From: Nannocystis sp.
GTDB lineage: Bacteria > Myxococcota_A > Polyangia > Nannocystales > Nannocystaceae
Direction: 5' to 3'
Length of the DNA stretch: 64,000 nucleotides
NCBI RefSeq assembly: GCF_016714285.1
Contig: NZ_JADJNN010000025.1
Location: 16,390 to 80,389, forward strand
Of this stretch, positions 49,134-57,962 are shown piece after piece (positions within the stretch are counted from its first letter, which is position 1; each line of letters starts with the position of its first letter). A program made the translations under genes and the position numbers. The notes below the pieces were generated by a model. It had not been told where the DNA came from, searched no databases, and saw nothing but the letters and a program-made list of their open reading frames with translations.

Positions 49134-51245
49134 CGTCGCCCCCGTGCGGCTGCTTGTCGTCCGCGCCCAGGTCGCCCGCGGCGGCCAGCGCGTCGCGGAG
49201 CGAGGTGAGGAAATCTTCCGAGCTCCCCCAGTAGATGTTGATGTTTGCCTTTTGGCCGAAGTACTTGGCCAGGAAGGCCCGGGCCTCGGCGACGTCGGAC
49301 ATCGTCTGCAGGTCCGGGTCGAGCTGCACGGCGACGTGGCAGTACTTCTCGAGGCGCTTGCGGCCGGGCAGGCTCATCATCAGGCGGAACAGCACGCGGA
49401 AGTGCCAGTCCGTCAGGCGAAACCCGAGGAACAGCAGCGAGTTGCTGACCAGGGCGCCCTCGACCTCGGGCGGCATCAGCTTGGTCGCGGCGGTCGTGAG
49501 CAGGTAGTCGAAGTAGTCGTCCTCGGTCAGGACCAGGCCATCGTCGTCGGCGCTGGCCCCGAACGCCCCGAACACGTGGTACACGAGCGGCGCCTGCGCC
49601 GACGGCCGCGCGACGCGGTCCTCGTCGGCGGGTCGCGGCGACTGCTGGTAGCGCCACCGGGTCGCGACCTGCTGCGGCGTGCTGGCTCGGCGGCCCGCAG
49701 CGCGCGCTCGAGCAGCGGGTCGAAGTTGGTGGTCACGTACACCGAGGCGCCGAGCTCCGCGAGGATGCGGTGCGGGTCGCGGGTGTCGCTACGCAGGCGA
49801 TCGCTGACCAGCGCCAGCAGCTTGCCGAGCCGCGGGTGCTTGTTGCGCGGCGGGAGCTCCTCGGGCGGGAGCCAGCCGCGGTGCTGCTCGATCAGCTCGC
49901 GCAGGAGCTGATCCTGATACGCCTGGAGGACGTTGAACCGCGACTCCTTGACGCTCATGTACTCGGTGACCCGCGGCAGGTCGTCCCATTCGTGGGCGTG
50001 CAGGGGGTAGTGGTGGATACCCGCCAGCTTGCGCGCCGCGTCGTGCGCGCTGCCGCAGGCCGTCTCGAGCAGGCGCGGGCCGATGATCGGCACGACCTTG
50101 CCCTTCTTGACCGGGACCAGCAGGCTCGCCCACACATCGTCCTGCCGGGCGCTGCGAAAGCCCGGCGTGTACCACAGGCGTCCGTCGGTCAGGCGGGTGT
50201 ACAGGGCCGGCATCCAGTGGTCGCTCCGGTCCTTCACCCCGCCGCGGGCGACGGCCAGGGCGCGGTCGATCTGTCCGTCGCCCAGCAGCTCGCGGAAGAA
50301 CACCGGCATCATCCGCGCCACGGTGCCCATCGTGATCTTCCCCTGCATGGCGAGGACGGCGGGGACGCCCGCGTCGGCCAGGCGTCCGGCGAGCGTCGCC
50401 TGGACCGTCGTGCGCTCGTCCGCCGCGACCAGCTTCCCGTCGCCGGCGCTCTCGCACGAGGCGAGGACCACGAGCCGCGGGACGCGGTGCTGCTCGCCGA
50501 GCCGGAGCGCCAGCTCGTCGCCCCGGACGACCACCGCCTCACCGGTCTCGCCTTGCAGGATCAGCGCCGGCGTCCCCGCGCCGCGCTGGAACATGCCGTG
50601 GCTGACGAGGTAGAGGATGTCGACCCCGCGGCGGACCTCGTCGAGCAGGCGAGCGAGGGTGCAGGGCGCGTCGGGGCCGCCGAGGACGCGGACCTGCACC
50701 CCGGCGAGCGTCGCGGTGATGCGACTCGACTCGCCCGCGAAGTCGACGGGCGCGAGGTCCCAGCCGGTGAGGTCCGGGGCCGCGACCGCGACGAGCGCGG
50801 TCAGCTCGGTCCGGGCCCGCAACCGCACCGGACGGAAGTCGCGCGAGACCATGAAGCGGGACAGCAGCACGCGCTCCGAGGTAGCGAGCGCCGCGTTCGA
50901 CGCGGGGTCGCGCAGGTGCTCCCAGCGCAGGGCTTGCAGCTCCTGAGCCGAGGGGTCGATGCACACGAGGATCCGGAGGTCGCGGTCGGACGCGTCCGCG
51001 GCGGTGCGGACCTCGCCGAAGCGCCGGGCGACTTTCCGCGTCGGCGAACACCTGGCGAGCGAGCTCCTCGCCGTACGTCCGGCCCGACCTCGCATGCGCC
51101 AGCAGGCGCGGGCCGTCGAACGCCGCGATGCCGCGCACGGGCGCCACCCTGGCCTGGCTGGTGGGATCGCTGTGCGACAGCTCGACCACGAGGTCTCCGC
51201 CATGCGGTGGATCGAGATGCTGAGCAGGTAGGAAGGAGTGTCCAT
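49117..51245 (-). pseudogene. CHAT protease-SIR2-like fusion protein; several single-base frame breaks
   Basis: From ATG 51245 (YLLSISIHRM) to the stop at 49117, about 710 residues can be assembled from neighbouring frames. The CHAT (caspase-like) domain has the His in YLVSHGMF and the Cys in LASCESAGDG, separated by the expected distance. The second half is a SIR2-like domain: VVPIIGPRLLE, VTTNFDPLLERAL, VYHVFGAFG and LGFRLTDWHFRVLFR. Breaks are near 51190, 51030 (an extra A in GGAAAGTC) and 49690. CHAT proteases cleave effectors, and SIR2-like domains in defence proteins deplete NAD+. The gene is followed directly by the nSTAND1-WD40 gene, with a 17-bp overlap, so the two should act together. 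Confidence 0.84.
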
Positions 51246-51486
51246 CCGTGGCTTCGCCGGGGCTGCAGGGACCGGCCGACATCATAGCGCCCGGGCGCGG
51301 TCGGCGCCGAGTGTTGTTCGGCCATTGAGAGGCCGCTGCTCGGCGCTGCCCAGGAGGCCTGGCTGTTGGTCCTTGCGTGGGCCGAGCTGTTGGTCTCAGC
51401 GCGGTCTCCAGGGGGGCCGTTCCTGGCGCCGCGAAGCGCTGTGGACGGCCCTCCGTTCGTCTCACTGGCGGCCATGGGCCGCCGAC

Positions 51487-52423
51487 CTACCTGCGAGCGT
51501 GCGCCGCCCAGCCAACAGCGCCCGCGCCAGTCAGGGCGCACCCGAGACCGAACAGGATCTTCTTGCGCAAGCTCCACGGTCTCGCCGCTGTCAGCCTGGC
51601 GATCTCGGCGGCGTCCTCGGCATGGAGCTGCACCAGATGGCGGTTCGCCCGGGTCAGCCTGGCGATCCGCGGCGGCGTCCTCGGCACGCAGCCGCTCGAG
51701 CGTGGTGTTAGCGCCAGTCAATCGGACGATCTCGGCAGCATCGTCCGCGTGCCGTTGCTCGAGCTCGACGTTCTTCTGATGCAGCCGGAAAGCCCTGGCA
51801 AGCACGTCGTCCATCTTGGTCTGCGTGTCACGTTCGCGAGCTGCCGCCGCCGCGCGTTCGGCCTTGGCAGCGGCGAGAAGTCGCTCCAACTCCCCCATGG
51901 TCCTCGCCGACGCCGGATCGGGCACAGCATGAAGATGCCGCACCGCTTCCTGCGCAACGGCCTGCACTTCCATGCTTCCGACGACGATCGCCTGGGCCAC
52001 GGCCTCGTCAACGTAGCTGACGAGGACAAAGTCCTGCTCGGCACCCAACGCGACGACGAGCCGATCGAACGTCGCCAGCGTCGGGTTCGGGGCGGGATCG
52101 TTGAACATCCGACTGAGCTGCGATCGGTTCACGTCGGCGACCTTGGCGAGCGCGGACACGGTCGCGATGTTCTCGCGGACCATGATCTCCTTCAGGCGCG
52201 TGATGACCGCAGCGGGGTCGTTGTTGAGTACGCCGTTGAAGCGCGCTCCCGCCTTATGGACGAGCTCGAGGTAGACGCCCAACGTCGGGTTCGGCTCTGG
52301 GTGCTGAAACAGAGAGAGCACCTGGGCCGCGCTGTGGTCGGAGCGCTTCACCAGCTCGTCCTTGCTCAAGTCCGAGCGCCGCAACCATGACTCCAGCTCC
52401 CCGACCCACCGCCGTGTGCCCAT
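51487..52423 (-). pseudogene. Tandem-HTH, coiled-coil, C-terminally membrane-anchored protein; one frame break
   Basis: ATG 52423 starts about 105 residues with two XRE-like HTH units (KDELVKRSDHSAAQVLSLF and VSALAKVADVNRSQLSRMF, each followed by PNPTL). Next is a long coiled coil with Glu/Ala/Arg heptads (AKAERAAAAARERDTQT, NVELEQRHADDAAEIV). After a break near 51690 the other frame continues RLTRANRHLVQLHAEDAAEIARL and ends with a transmembrane helix (ILFGLGCALTGAGAVGW). It should bind DNA or a partner while tethered to the membrane. It lies upstream of the CHAT-SIR2 gene on the same strand (about 240 bp), so it may sense or regulate for that module. Confidence 0.75.
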
Positions 52424-52641
52424 AGCCCCACAGGCTAAAGCCGCTGTCGCGACGGTCAAGGGGTCTGTTGCTCCGAGCGATCCGACTGCAGTGAGCGGCA
52501 ACATCGCCGTCGCCGAGCAACACCCGCGCGTCGTCGCCGTCGCCGAGCAACACCTGCGCGCCGTCGTTGTCGCCGCGCACTCCGGGCCGCTCGCCCGCCG
52601 CGCAGCTCGGGCTCGCTCGGGCCGTGGCCCCACGCGCGACA

Positions 52642-52759
52642 TGTCCCTTTGGACATATCAATGGGCATTAAAAGAAGATAAGCTCGATAACGCTTTTGCT
52701 GACTTATTTGCGACTTCGCTAAAGAAGTCTGGACTTCTTTTCATATGTCCCAGGAGACA
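52642..52759. other. AT-rich ~118-bp module bounded by TGTCC palindromes
   Basis: TGTCCCTTTGGACA (52642-52655) and the near-palindrome TGTCCCAGGAGACA (52746-52759) flank about 90 bp of unusually A/T-rich DNA in an otherwise very G/C-rich region. Inside, close to the right palindrome, AAAGAAGTC-TG-GACTTCTTT (from about 52721) is a perfect hairpin. No complete gene fits. The layout suggests a miniature element or a regulatory site upstream of the HTH/CHAT/STAND module, which begins 219 bp away on the minus strand. Confidence 0.6.
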
Positions 52760-52869
52760 TATTGTGCCTCGCGTCGCCGCACCGTTGATCGCCGAGCGAC
52801 GGCGGCGACCGGGGTTGCTCGGTGAGGACGACAATGCGCGATCCTCTCGCGCGATCCTCTTAGGACAGA

Positions 52870-53210
52870 TCGCGCCGGCACCAACGAAGCCGCGCGGACC
52901 CGCGGAGCGCGTCGAGCACCGCGGCTAGCCCGAAGCCGCGCAGACCCGCGGACCAACAGCTCGCGTGTCGAACCGCGGCCAGCCCGACGAAGCAACAGCT
53001 CGCGCGTCGACCAACACCGCGGACAGCCCGACGCCGCGCGGACCCGCGGAGCAATAGCTCGCGCACCAAGCGGCCGACCCCGACGCCGGGCGGACCCGGC
53101 GGTAACAGCTCGCGCAGAGCAACAGCTCGAGCGCCGAGAACACCGCGGCCGCCGAGCAACAGCTCGCGCGCCGAGCAACAGCGCGGCCCGCCCGACGCGC
53201 GCGGACTCGC
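52870..53210. repeat. Degenerate repeat array upstream of the IS21 element
   Basis: Variants of AACAGCTCGCGCG and of GCGCGGACCCGCGGA recur several times in this 340-bp stretch, with irregular spacing. No plausible gene is present on either strand. The array lies between the AT-rich module and the IS21 end and may reflect repeated insertion or slippage. Confidence 0.5.
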
Positions 53211-53213
53211 TGT

Positions 53214-53337
53214 TAGTTCTCAGCAGTAATCCCCCTGCCGGCCAGTTTCTCAGGACCATTCCCCCCTGGCCGGGCCGAGTTTCTCACCGTCTTTCCCCCC
53301 TGGATCGACTGAGTTTCTCAGGACCATTCCCCCCTGC
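53214..53337. repeat. Stacked terminal repeats of the IS21 element
   Basis: Four copies of a ~28-bp motif (core TTCTCA, then ATTCCCCCCTG) lie head to tail with about 30-35 bp spacing; the first is the most diverged (AGTTCTCAGCAGTAATCCC). The inverse occurs once at the right end. These are probably transposase-binding sites. Confidence 0.8.
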
Positions 53338-53392
53338 GTGACGAGGCGGGTACCCACCTCCGGGTCGGCGGACGAGCCGACACGGAGGGTCC

Positions 53393-54966
53393 ATGGCGTA
53401 CCGCGAGGTCACGATGATCGAGATCAAGGAAGTTCTACGACGATGGGTCAGCGGGACCCCCAAGAAGCGCATCGCGGTGCAGCTCGGGCTCGACCCGAAG
53501 ACCGTACGGCGCTACGTGGAGGCGGCCGAGCACCAGGGGCTACGCCGCGATGAGGGTCTCTCTGGCCTGACCGACGAGCGCGTCGGCGCGGTGATCATCG
53601 CGCTCAAGCAACCGGCGGCGCATCCCCACGGCGACCCTTGGTGGGCCTGCGAGGCGGAGCGCAAGACGATCGAGGCACACATCAGGGACGGCCTGCGCCT
53701 GACCAAAATCCACCGTCTCCTCGCACGGTCGCAAGTGCACATACCGTACTCGACACTGCACCGATTCGCTGTGCAGGAGCTCGGCTTCGGGCGCAAGGCG
53801 GCGACGGTGCCGGTCGCGGACGGCGAGCCGGGCCACGAAGTGCAGGTCGACACCGGCTGGGTGCTGCGCCCGAACCGGATGGCAGCGGAGTACGCCGACG
53901 CAAGAAGGCCTTCATCTTCACGCCGAACGTGTCGCGCTACCGCTTCGTCTACCCGATCGACCGCGAGACCACCGCGGAGGCGATCGCCGCCTGCGAGGCC
54001 GCCTGGACCTTCTATGGCGGGATCTTCCGCGCGATGGTCGTCGACAACATGAAGGCGATCGTCACGCAAGCAGATCCACTCGAGGCCAAGATCAACCCGA
54101 CGTTTCAGGAGTATGCGCAGGCGCGCGGCTTCTTCGTCGATGCCACGCGTGTGCGTCGGCCCAAGGACAAACCTCGCGTCGAGCGAGCCGTACGCGACGT
54201 ACGCGACGACTGCTTCGCCGGCGAGCGCTTGCTCGACCTCGCTGCCGCACATGCCCGGGCGCTACGCTGGTGCCGCGACGAGTACGGCATGCGGCGGCAC
54301 AGCACGACTGGCCGCATGCCGCGCGAGCACTTCACGCATGTCGAGGCGCCCGAGCTGCTGCCCTTGCCGAGTGGGGCCTACGACGTGCCCAAGTGGTCAA
54401 CGCCGAAGGTCGCCCGCGATCACTTCGCGCAGGTCGAGCGCGCCCTCTACTCGCTGCCGACGCGGCTGATCGGCCGCGTCCTGAGTGCCCGCTCGGATCA
54501 CAGCTTCGTCCGCTTCTACGACCGCGAGCAACTCGTGAAGGTCTGCCCGAAGCAGCCGCCCTGCGGACGCCACATCGATCCCGAGGACTACCCCACCCAC
54601 AAACGAGCCTATGCCATGCGAGATATCGACTTCCTGCAGAAGACCGCCGACGAGCTCGGTCCGTCGATCAGCGCGCTCACGAAGCGCCTGCTCGCTCACC
54701 CACTGCCGTGGACCCGCATGCGCGGCGTCCAGGGCCTCATCGCGCTGACCAGGCGCTACGGCGCCGAGCGAGTCGACGCCGTCTGCGTCACCGCGCTCGC
54801 CCACGACATGCTCAGCGTGCCGCGGCTGCGCCGCATGCTCGAGAGCGCTGCCGCCACGCCAGCGTCCACGCCCACGCCGCCGAGGGCGCTGCCGCCGGGA
54901 AGATTCCTGAGACCGCCGCAGCACTACGCGCTGCCGACAACAACCACCACCGGAGAACCATCATGA
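53393..54966 (+). pseudogene. istA: IS21 transposase IstA, one frame break
   Basis: Two frames join near 53905 into a ~520-residue DDE transposase. The start ATG 53393 gives an HTH (GTPKKRIAVQLGLDPKTVRRY), then the catalytic residues: Asp in EVQVDTGW, Asp in MVVDNMKA, and Glu in PRVERAVRDVRDD. The break sits in GACGCAAGAAGGCC, an A/G-rich tract, where a few bases are probably missing before KAFIFTPNVSRY. IstA cuts and joins the element ends with IstB. Its stop overlaps the istB start as ATGA. Whether the copy is active depends on the break being real. Confidence 0.9.
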
Positions 54967-55748
54967 ACCAGGACAGCATCACCACCGATCTGAAGCAGAC
55001 CCTCAAACGCCTCAAGCTTGGGCCGATCCTCGACACCCTGCCCGAGCGGCTCGCTCTCGCCAGGCAGCAGAAGATGCCCCACCAGGACTTCCTCCTGACG
55101 ATCCTCGCCGACGAGGTCTCTCGCCGCGACAGCGTATCGGCGCAGCTCCGATCCCAGCGCGCCCGCCTCGATCCGGCACATCAGCTCGAGGCCTGGGACG
55201 CGACCGCCAACGTCCGCTACGACGTCGAGCTCTGGAACGAGCTGTGCTCCCTGCGCTTCCTCGAGACCCACGCTCACGTCGCCATCGTCGGCCCGGTCGG
55301 CGTCGGCAAGACCTTCCTGGCCCACGCTCTCGGAGCCGCCGCCTGCCGCCGCGGCCGCAGCGTCCTCGCCCACCGCAGCGACCGGATGCTCAAGGCCCTG
55401 CGCCACGCCAGGCTCGACGCGACCTACGAGGCCGAGCTGCGCAAGCTGCTCGCGGTCGACCTGCTGATCATCGACGACTTCGGGCTCGACGCGATGGACG
55501 CGATCGAGAGCCGCGACATCTACGAGCTACTCACCGAACGGCATCGACGCGGATCGATCGTCGTCACCTCCAACCGCGGCCCGGATGAGTGGCTCGCCAC
55601 CTTCGCCGATCCGGTCCGAGCCCAGGCCGCCGTCGACAGATTCACCAGCAACGCCTACGACCTCGTCATCGACGGCGAGTCCTACCGCGCCCGTCAGAAA
55701 CCGACCCTCTCACGCTCGCCGAAAACTGGATCTCGGAGGGCGGCCTGA
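54963..55748 (+). CDS. istB: IS21 helper ATPase IstB
   Basis: 261 residues of the AAA+ IstB/DnaC-like family. After a helical N terminus (LGPILDTLPERLALARQQKM) come Walker A GPVGVGKTF, Walker B LLIIDDFGLDAMDA, and TSNRGPDEW. IstB promotes target selection for IstA. The ATG overlaps the istA stop by four bases, as in other IS21 elements. The length and motifs are complete, so this half of the transposase is intact. Confidence 0.95.
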   Translation: MNQDSITTDLKQTLKRLKLGPILDTLPERLALARQQKMPHQDFLLTILADEVSRRDSVSAQLRSQRARLDPAHQLEAWDATANVRYDVELWNELCSLRFLETHAHVAIVGPVGVGKTFLAHALGAAACRRGRSVLAHRSDRMLKALRHARLDATYEAELRKLLAVDLLIIDDFGLDAMDAIESRDIYELLTERHRRGSIVVTSNRGPDEWLATFADPVRAQAAVDRFTSNAYDLVIDGESYRARQKPTLSRSPKTGSRRAA

Positions 55749-55820
55749 GCGAAGATCCTCCTCGTCGCGCAGATGGATCTGGGGGGGGAATGGTGGTGAG
55801 AAACCGGGGTCCCATGCCGG

Positions 55821-56063
55821 CTAAGACTCCGCGAACACCTCGAGCCAGGCCTGCGCGACTTCTACGGCGGTGTGCTCGCTCGTCCTGAGCCAGCTCAGCT
55901 CCTTCGTGTGCTCCGCGACATCAAGCCGAGCCCGTTGGAGGCACGTCTGGACGTGGCTCTTTGATTTGCCGACGTCGTTGGCGACATCGCGTTGGCGTCG
56001 CCCAGCTGCGATCGCGCGGAGCACGCTCTCGATGTGTTGGCGCGCCAGCGGAGGACGGGGCAC
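55821..56063 (-). CDS. Small helix-turn-helix protein next to the IS21 end
   Basis: 80 residues from GTG 56063. The central segment (VLRAIAAGRRQRDVANDVGKSKSHVQTCLQRAR) reads as a helix-turn-helix with a sigma-region-4 or resolvase-like look. The rest is helical (TAVEVAQAWLEVF). The stop lies only about 15 bp from the IS21 right end, so the C terminus may have been altered by the insertion. It faces away from the plus-strand genes that follow, and may regulate the promoter at 56114. I cannot name a family. Confidence 0.55.
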   Translation of the reverse strand: MPRPPLARQHIESVLRAIAAGRRQRDVANDVGKSKSHVQTCLQRARLDVAEHTKELSWLRTSEHTAVEVAQAWLEVFAES

Positions 56064-56113
56064 GGGCGAGAACTACCACCCATGGACCAAAATCAAAGTT
56101 TTACCCCCCGTTC

Positions 56114-56142
56114 TTGAAAACGGTACAAGATTCCGGTACAAA
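56114..56142 (+). promoter_or_regulatory. Sigma-70-like promoter with direct repeats
   Basis: TTGAAA (56114-56119) and TACAAA (56137-56142) are separated by 17 bp, a good fit to a housekeeping promoter. The octamer CGGTACAA occurs twice (56121 and 56134) and overlaps the -10 box, so a regulator bound there would block or tune it. The first start codon downstream is at 56190. The surrounding DNA is A/T-rich for this genome. Confidence 0.6.
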
Positions 56143-56189
56143 AGACTGGAAACGGCGGCCGGCGAATTCGAGGCCGCCAGGAGGACACC

Positions 56190-56273
56190 ATGAGCACACA
56201 GACTCAAAGCGGCGAGCTCACCAGAACCACCCACCGGTATTCCGCTGTCCCGGTCGATGGAACGGCCCCATGA
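56190..56273 (+). CDS. 27-residue small ORF, possibly a leader peptide
   Basis: ATG 56190 has a strong AGGAGG five bases upstream. The predicted peptide is MSTQTQSGELTRTTHRYSAV and continues for seven residues (27 in all). Its stop overlaps the next ATG as ATGA, so it is translationally coupled to the following gene. It is hydrophilic and has no recognisable motif. It could be a short leader or a true small protein. Confidence 0.5.
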   Translation: MSTQTQSGELTRTTHRYSAVPVDGTAP

Positions 56274-56635
56274 GTGACACCGACCCGGACATCGAGATCC
56301 TCGAGACCGACCTCCCCCCGCCGCCCGCCGGCACGCCGCTGTGGTTCCGCGAGTTGGTCGCCCTCACGCTCAAGACGACGGACCCCACCGTGCTCGACGC
56401 CGCCGAGCAGGACTACCGCGGCGTGTTCGCCAGCGCCGACGACTTCATCCACAACCAGCTCGCCGAGCACCTGCCCGCCCACCTGCAGTGGCTCCCCACC
56501 TGCTGCGATCCCGCCAAACTGCGCGCCGGCTACGAGCGCGGGCACATCCGGCTGTGGACGATCGGCCTGCCGAACGGGCAGGTGATCGTCTTCGAATCTC
56601 CCCGTGAACCCGGCCGCCGTCGTCCGCGGGCCTGA
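56270..56635 (+). CDS. Uncharacterised acidic 121-residue protein
   Basis: The protein begins DTDPDIEILETDLPPPPAG, followed by a compact alpha/beta part (LWFRELVALTLKTTDPTVLD, LPAHLQWLPTCCDPAKLRAG, HIRLWTIGLPNGQVIVFE). I do not recognise the family. It is coupled by ATGA to the small ORF upstream and probably shares its promoter at 56114. The island context suggests an accessory role. The 56636-56878 gap after it shows nothing I can support. Confidence 0.6.
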   Translation: MSDTDPDIEILETDLPPPPAGTPLWFRELVALTLKTTDPTVLDAAEQDYRGVFASADDFIHNQLAEHLPAHLQWLPTCCDPAKLRAGYERGHIRLWTIGLPNGQVIVFESPREPGRRRPRA

Positions 56636-56878
56636 GCCACCGCCATACCGACCACTGACTCACCCGCACCCGCGATGGCCTGACCACGAACCACAGCGCC
56701 GGCCCTCTCGCCAACCAAGCTCCTGCTGCGATCCGCCGTGGCGACCAGCCCATCCTGCGGTGAGCCTCCCCGTCCACGAGTCTCGTGAATTCACAGCATG
56801 CGCGCAGACGCGCATCTACCTCGATCTTGCCCACCAATTCAGTATCCGAAGCCATCGCCCTCGAGCGAAGCTTCCAAC

Positions 56879-57892
56879 ATGGCCAGAGTTCGCCAGGCCC
56901 GCTCGTCGCGGGTAGATCGGCTGCACCGCACCCTCGACGTGCCGCAGGCCGACCGCCTCGGCAACGTCCGCCAGCTCGTCGCCGCGATCCGCGACGGCAT
57001 CGACCACGCGGCGACGCTGCTCGAGCTCCTCGACGTCGACCACCGCCACTTCCTGTATTACCGCCAGGCCGCGGTGATCCTCGGCGTCGTCGAGTTCAAC
57101 GCGCGCGGCGAGCTGCGCGTCACCTCGTTCGGCCAGCGCCTGCTCGCCTCGGCCGAGGGCTCGCCGGACGAGCGCCTGGTGTTCGCCGACGCCATCGCCC
57201 AGGCCCGCGCCCTGCGCCCCTTCGCCTCCTTCTTCGCCGGCGAGCCGCTCGACCTCCCCACGTTGACGCGCCGCCTCGAGGTCCTCACCGGCCTCTCGCA
57301 CTCGACCGCCGAGCGCCGCGCCCACACCCTGATCAAGTGGCGCCGCTACGTGCAGGGCCCCACCCCGGAAAATAACGGCGGCCTCGAGCTCGCCGACCCC
57401 GCCCCGCAGATCGAGACCCTGGTCGCCCGCCACAACGCGCTCGTCAAGCAGCAGACGCTGCAATGGTTGATGGGCGTCGACCCCGGCGACTTCGAGAAGA
57501 TCGTCGCCGACCTCCTCCGCGCGATGGGCTACCTCGACGTCACCCAGCGCGGCGGACCCTTCGACGGCGGGGTCGACGTCGTCGCAGGCCGCGTCGACGC
57601 CTGGGGTCACCGCAGCGAGCTCGCCGTCCAGGCCAAACGCTACGCCGCCCCGGTCGGCCGCCGCTACGTCGACGAGCTGCTCGGCGCCTTCCGCCGCCAG
57701 CGCTACGCCGAGGCCCTCCTCGTCACCACCTCGGAGTTCTCGGCCCCCGCCGTCCAGGCCGCCCAGAGCGAGCCAAACCTAAAACTCGTCGACGGCCCCA
57801 GGTTCGTCGACATGCTCGCCGCCAACGGCGTGCTCCTGCAGGTCGGCAATCCGGCGAGCCAAGCGCCAGAAATAGTAGCCATCTCGCCCTAA
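56879..57892 (+). CDS. Mrr-like restriction endonuclease
   Basis: 337 residues. A helical winged-helix-like N-terminal half (about 20-160; GNVRQLVAAIRDGIDHAATLL, then RRLEVLTGLSHSTAERR) precedes an Mrr-type PD-(D/E)xK nuclease domain (about 195-325). Candidate catalytic residues are Asp229/Asp233 in GPFDGGVDVV and Gln251-x-Lys253 in VQAKRY, with the usual FEKIVADLL helix before them. Mrr-like enzymes cut modified foreign DNA. ATG 56879 is chosen because the sequence before it is not protein-like, though the frame opens to 56798. No methyltransferase is adjacent, as expected for a type IV enzyme. The gene lies in the island and could be another defence gene. Confidence 0.87.
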   Translation: MARVRQARSSRVDRLHRTLDVPQADRLGNVRQLVAAIRDGIDHAATLLELLDVDHRHFLYYRQAAVILGVVEFNARGELRVTSFGQRLLASAEGSPDERLVFADAIAQARALRPFASFFAGEPLDLPTLTRRLEVLTGLSHSTAERRAHTLIKWRRYVQGPTPENNGGLELADPAPQIETLVARHNALVKQQTLQWLMGVDPGDFEKIVADLLRAMGYLDVTQRGGPFDGGVDVVAGRVDAWGHRSELAVQAKRYAAPVGRRYVDELLGAFRRQRYAEALLVTTSEFSAPAVQAAQSEPNLKLVDGPRFVDMLAANGVLLQVGNPASQAPEIVAISP

Positions 57893-57962
57893 TTCAGGCC
57901 GGTGCGTCGAGGCCGATCGTCGCGCTGGCGAGGTGCCCGGGCGTGTGGAGATCGTGGCCGCG

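Larger units (their letters stand above)
53214..55806. mobile_element. IS21-family insertion sequence
   Basis: The element carries istA and istB on the plus strand. Its left end holds several stacked copies of a motif close to AGTTTCTCAGGACCATTCCC (from about 53214, 53244, 53279 and 53311). Its right end, GGAATGGTGGTGAGAAAC (to about 55805), is the inverse of the same motif. Such multiple terminal repeats are usual for IS21 elements. I could not fix the outermost base pairs or a target duplication. Confidence 0.85.
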
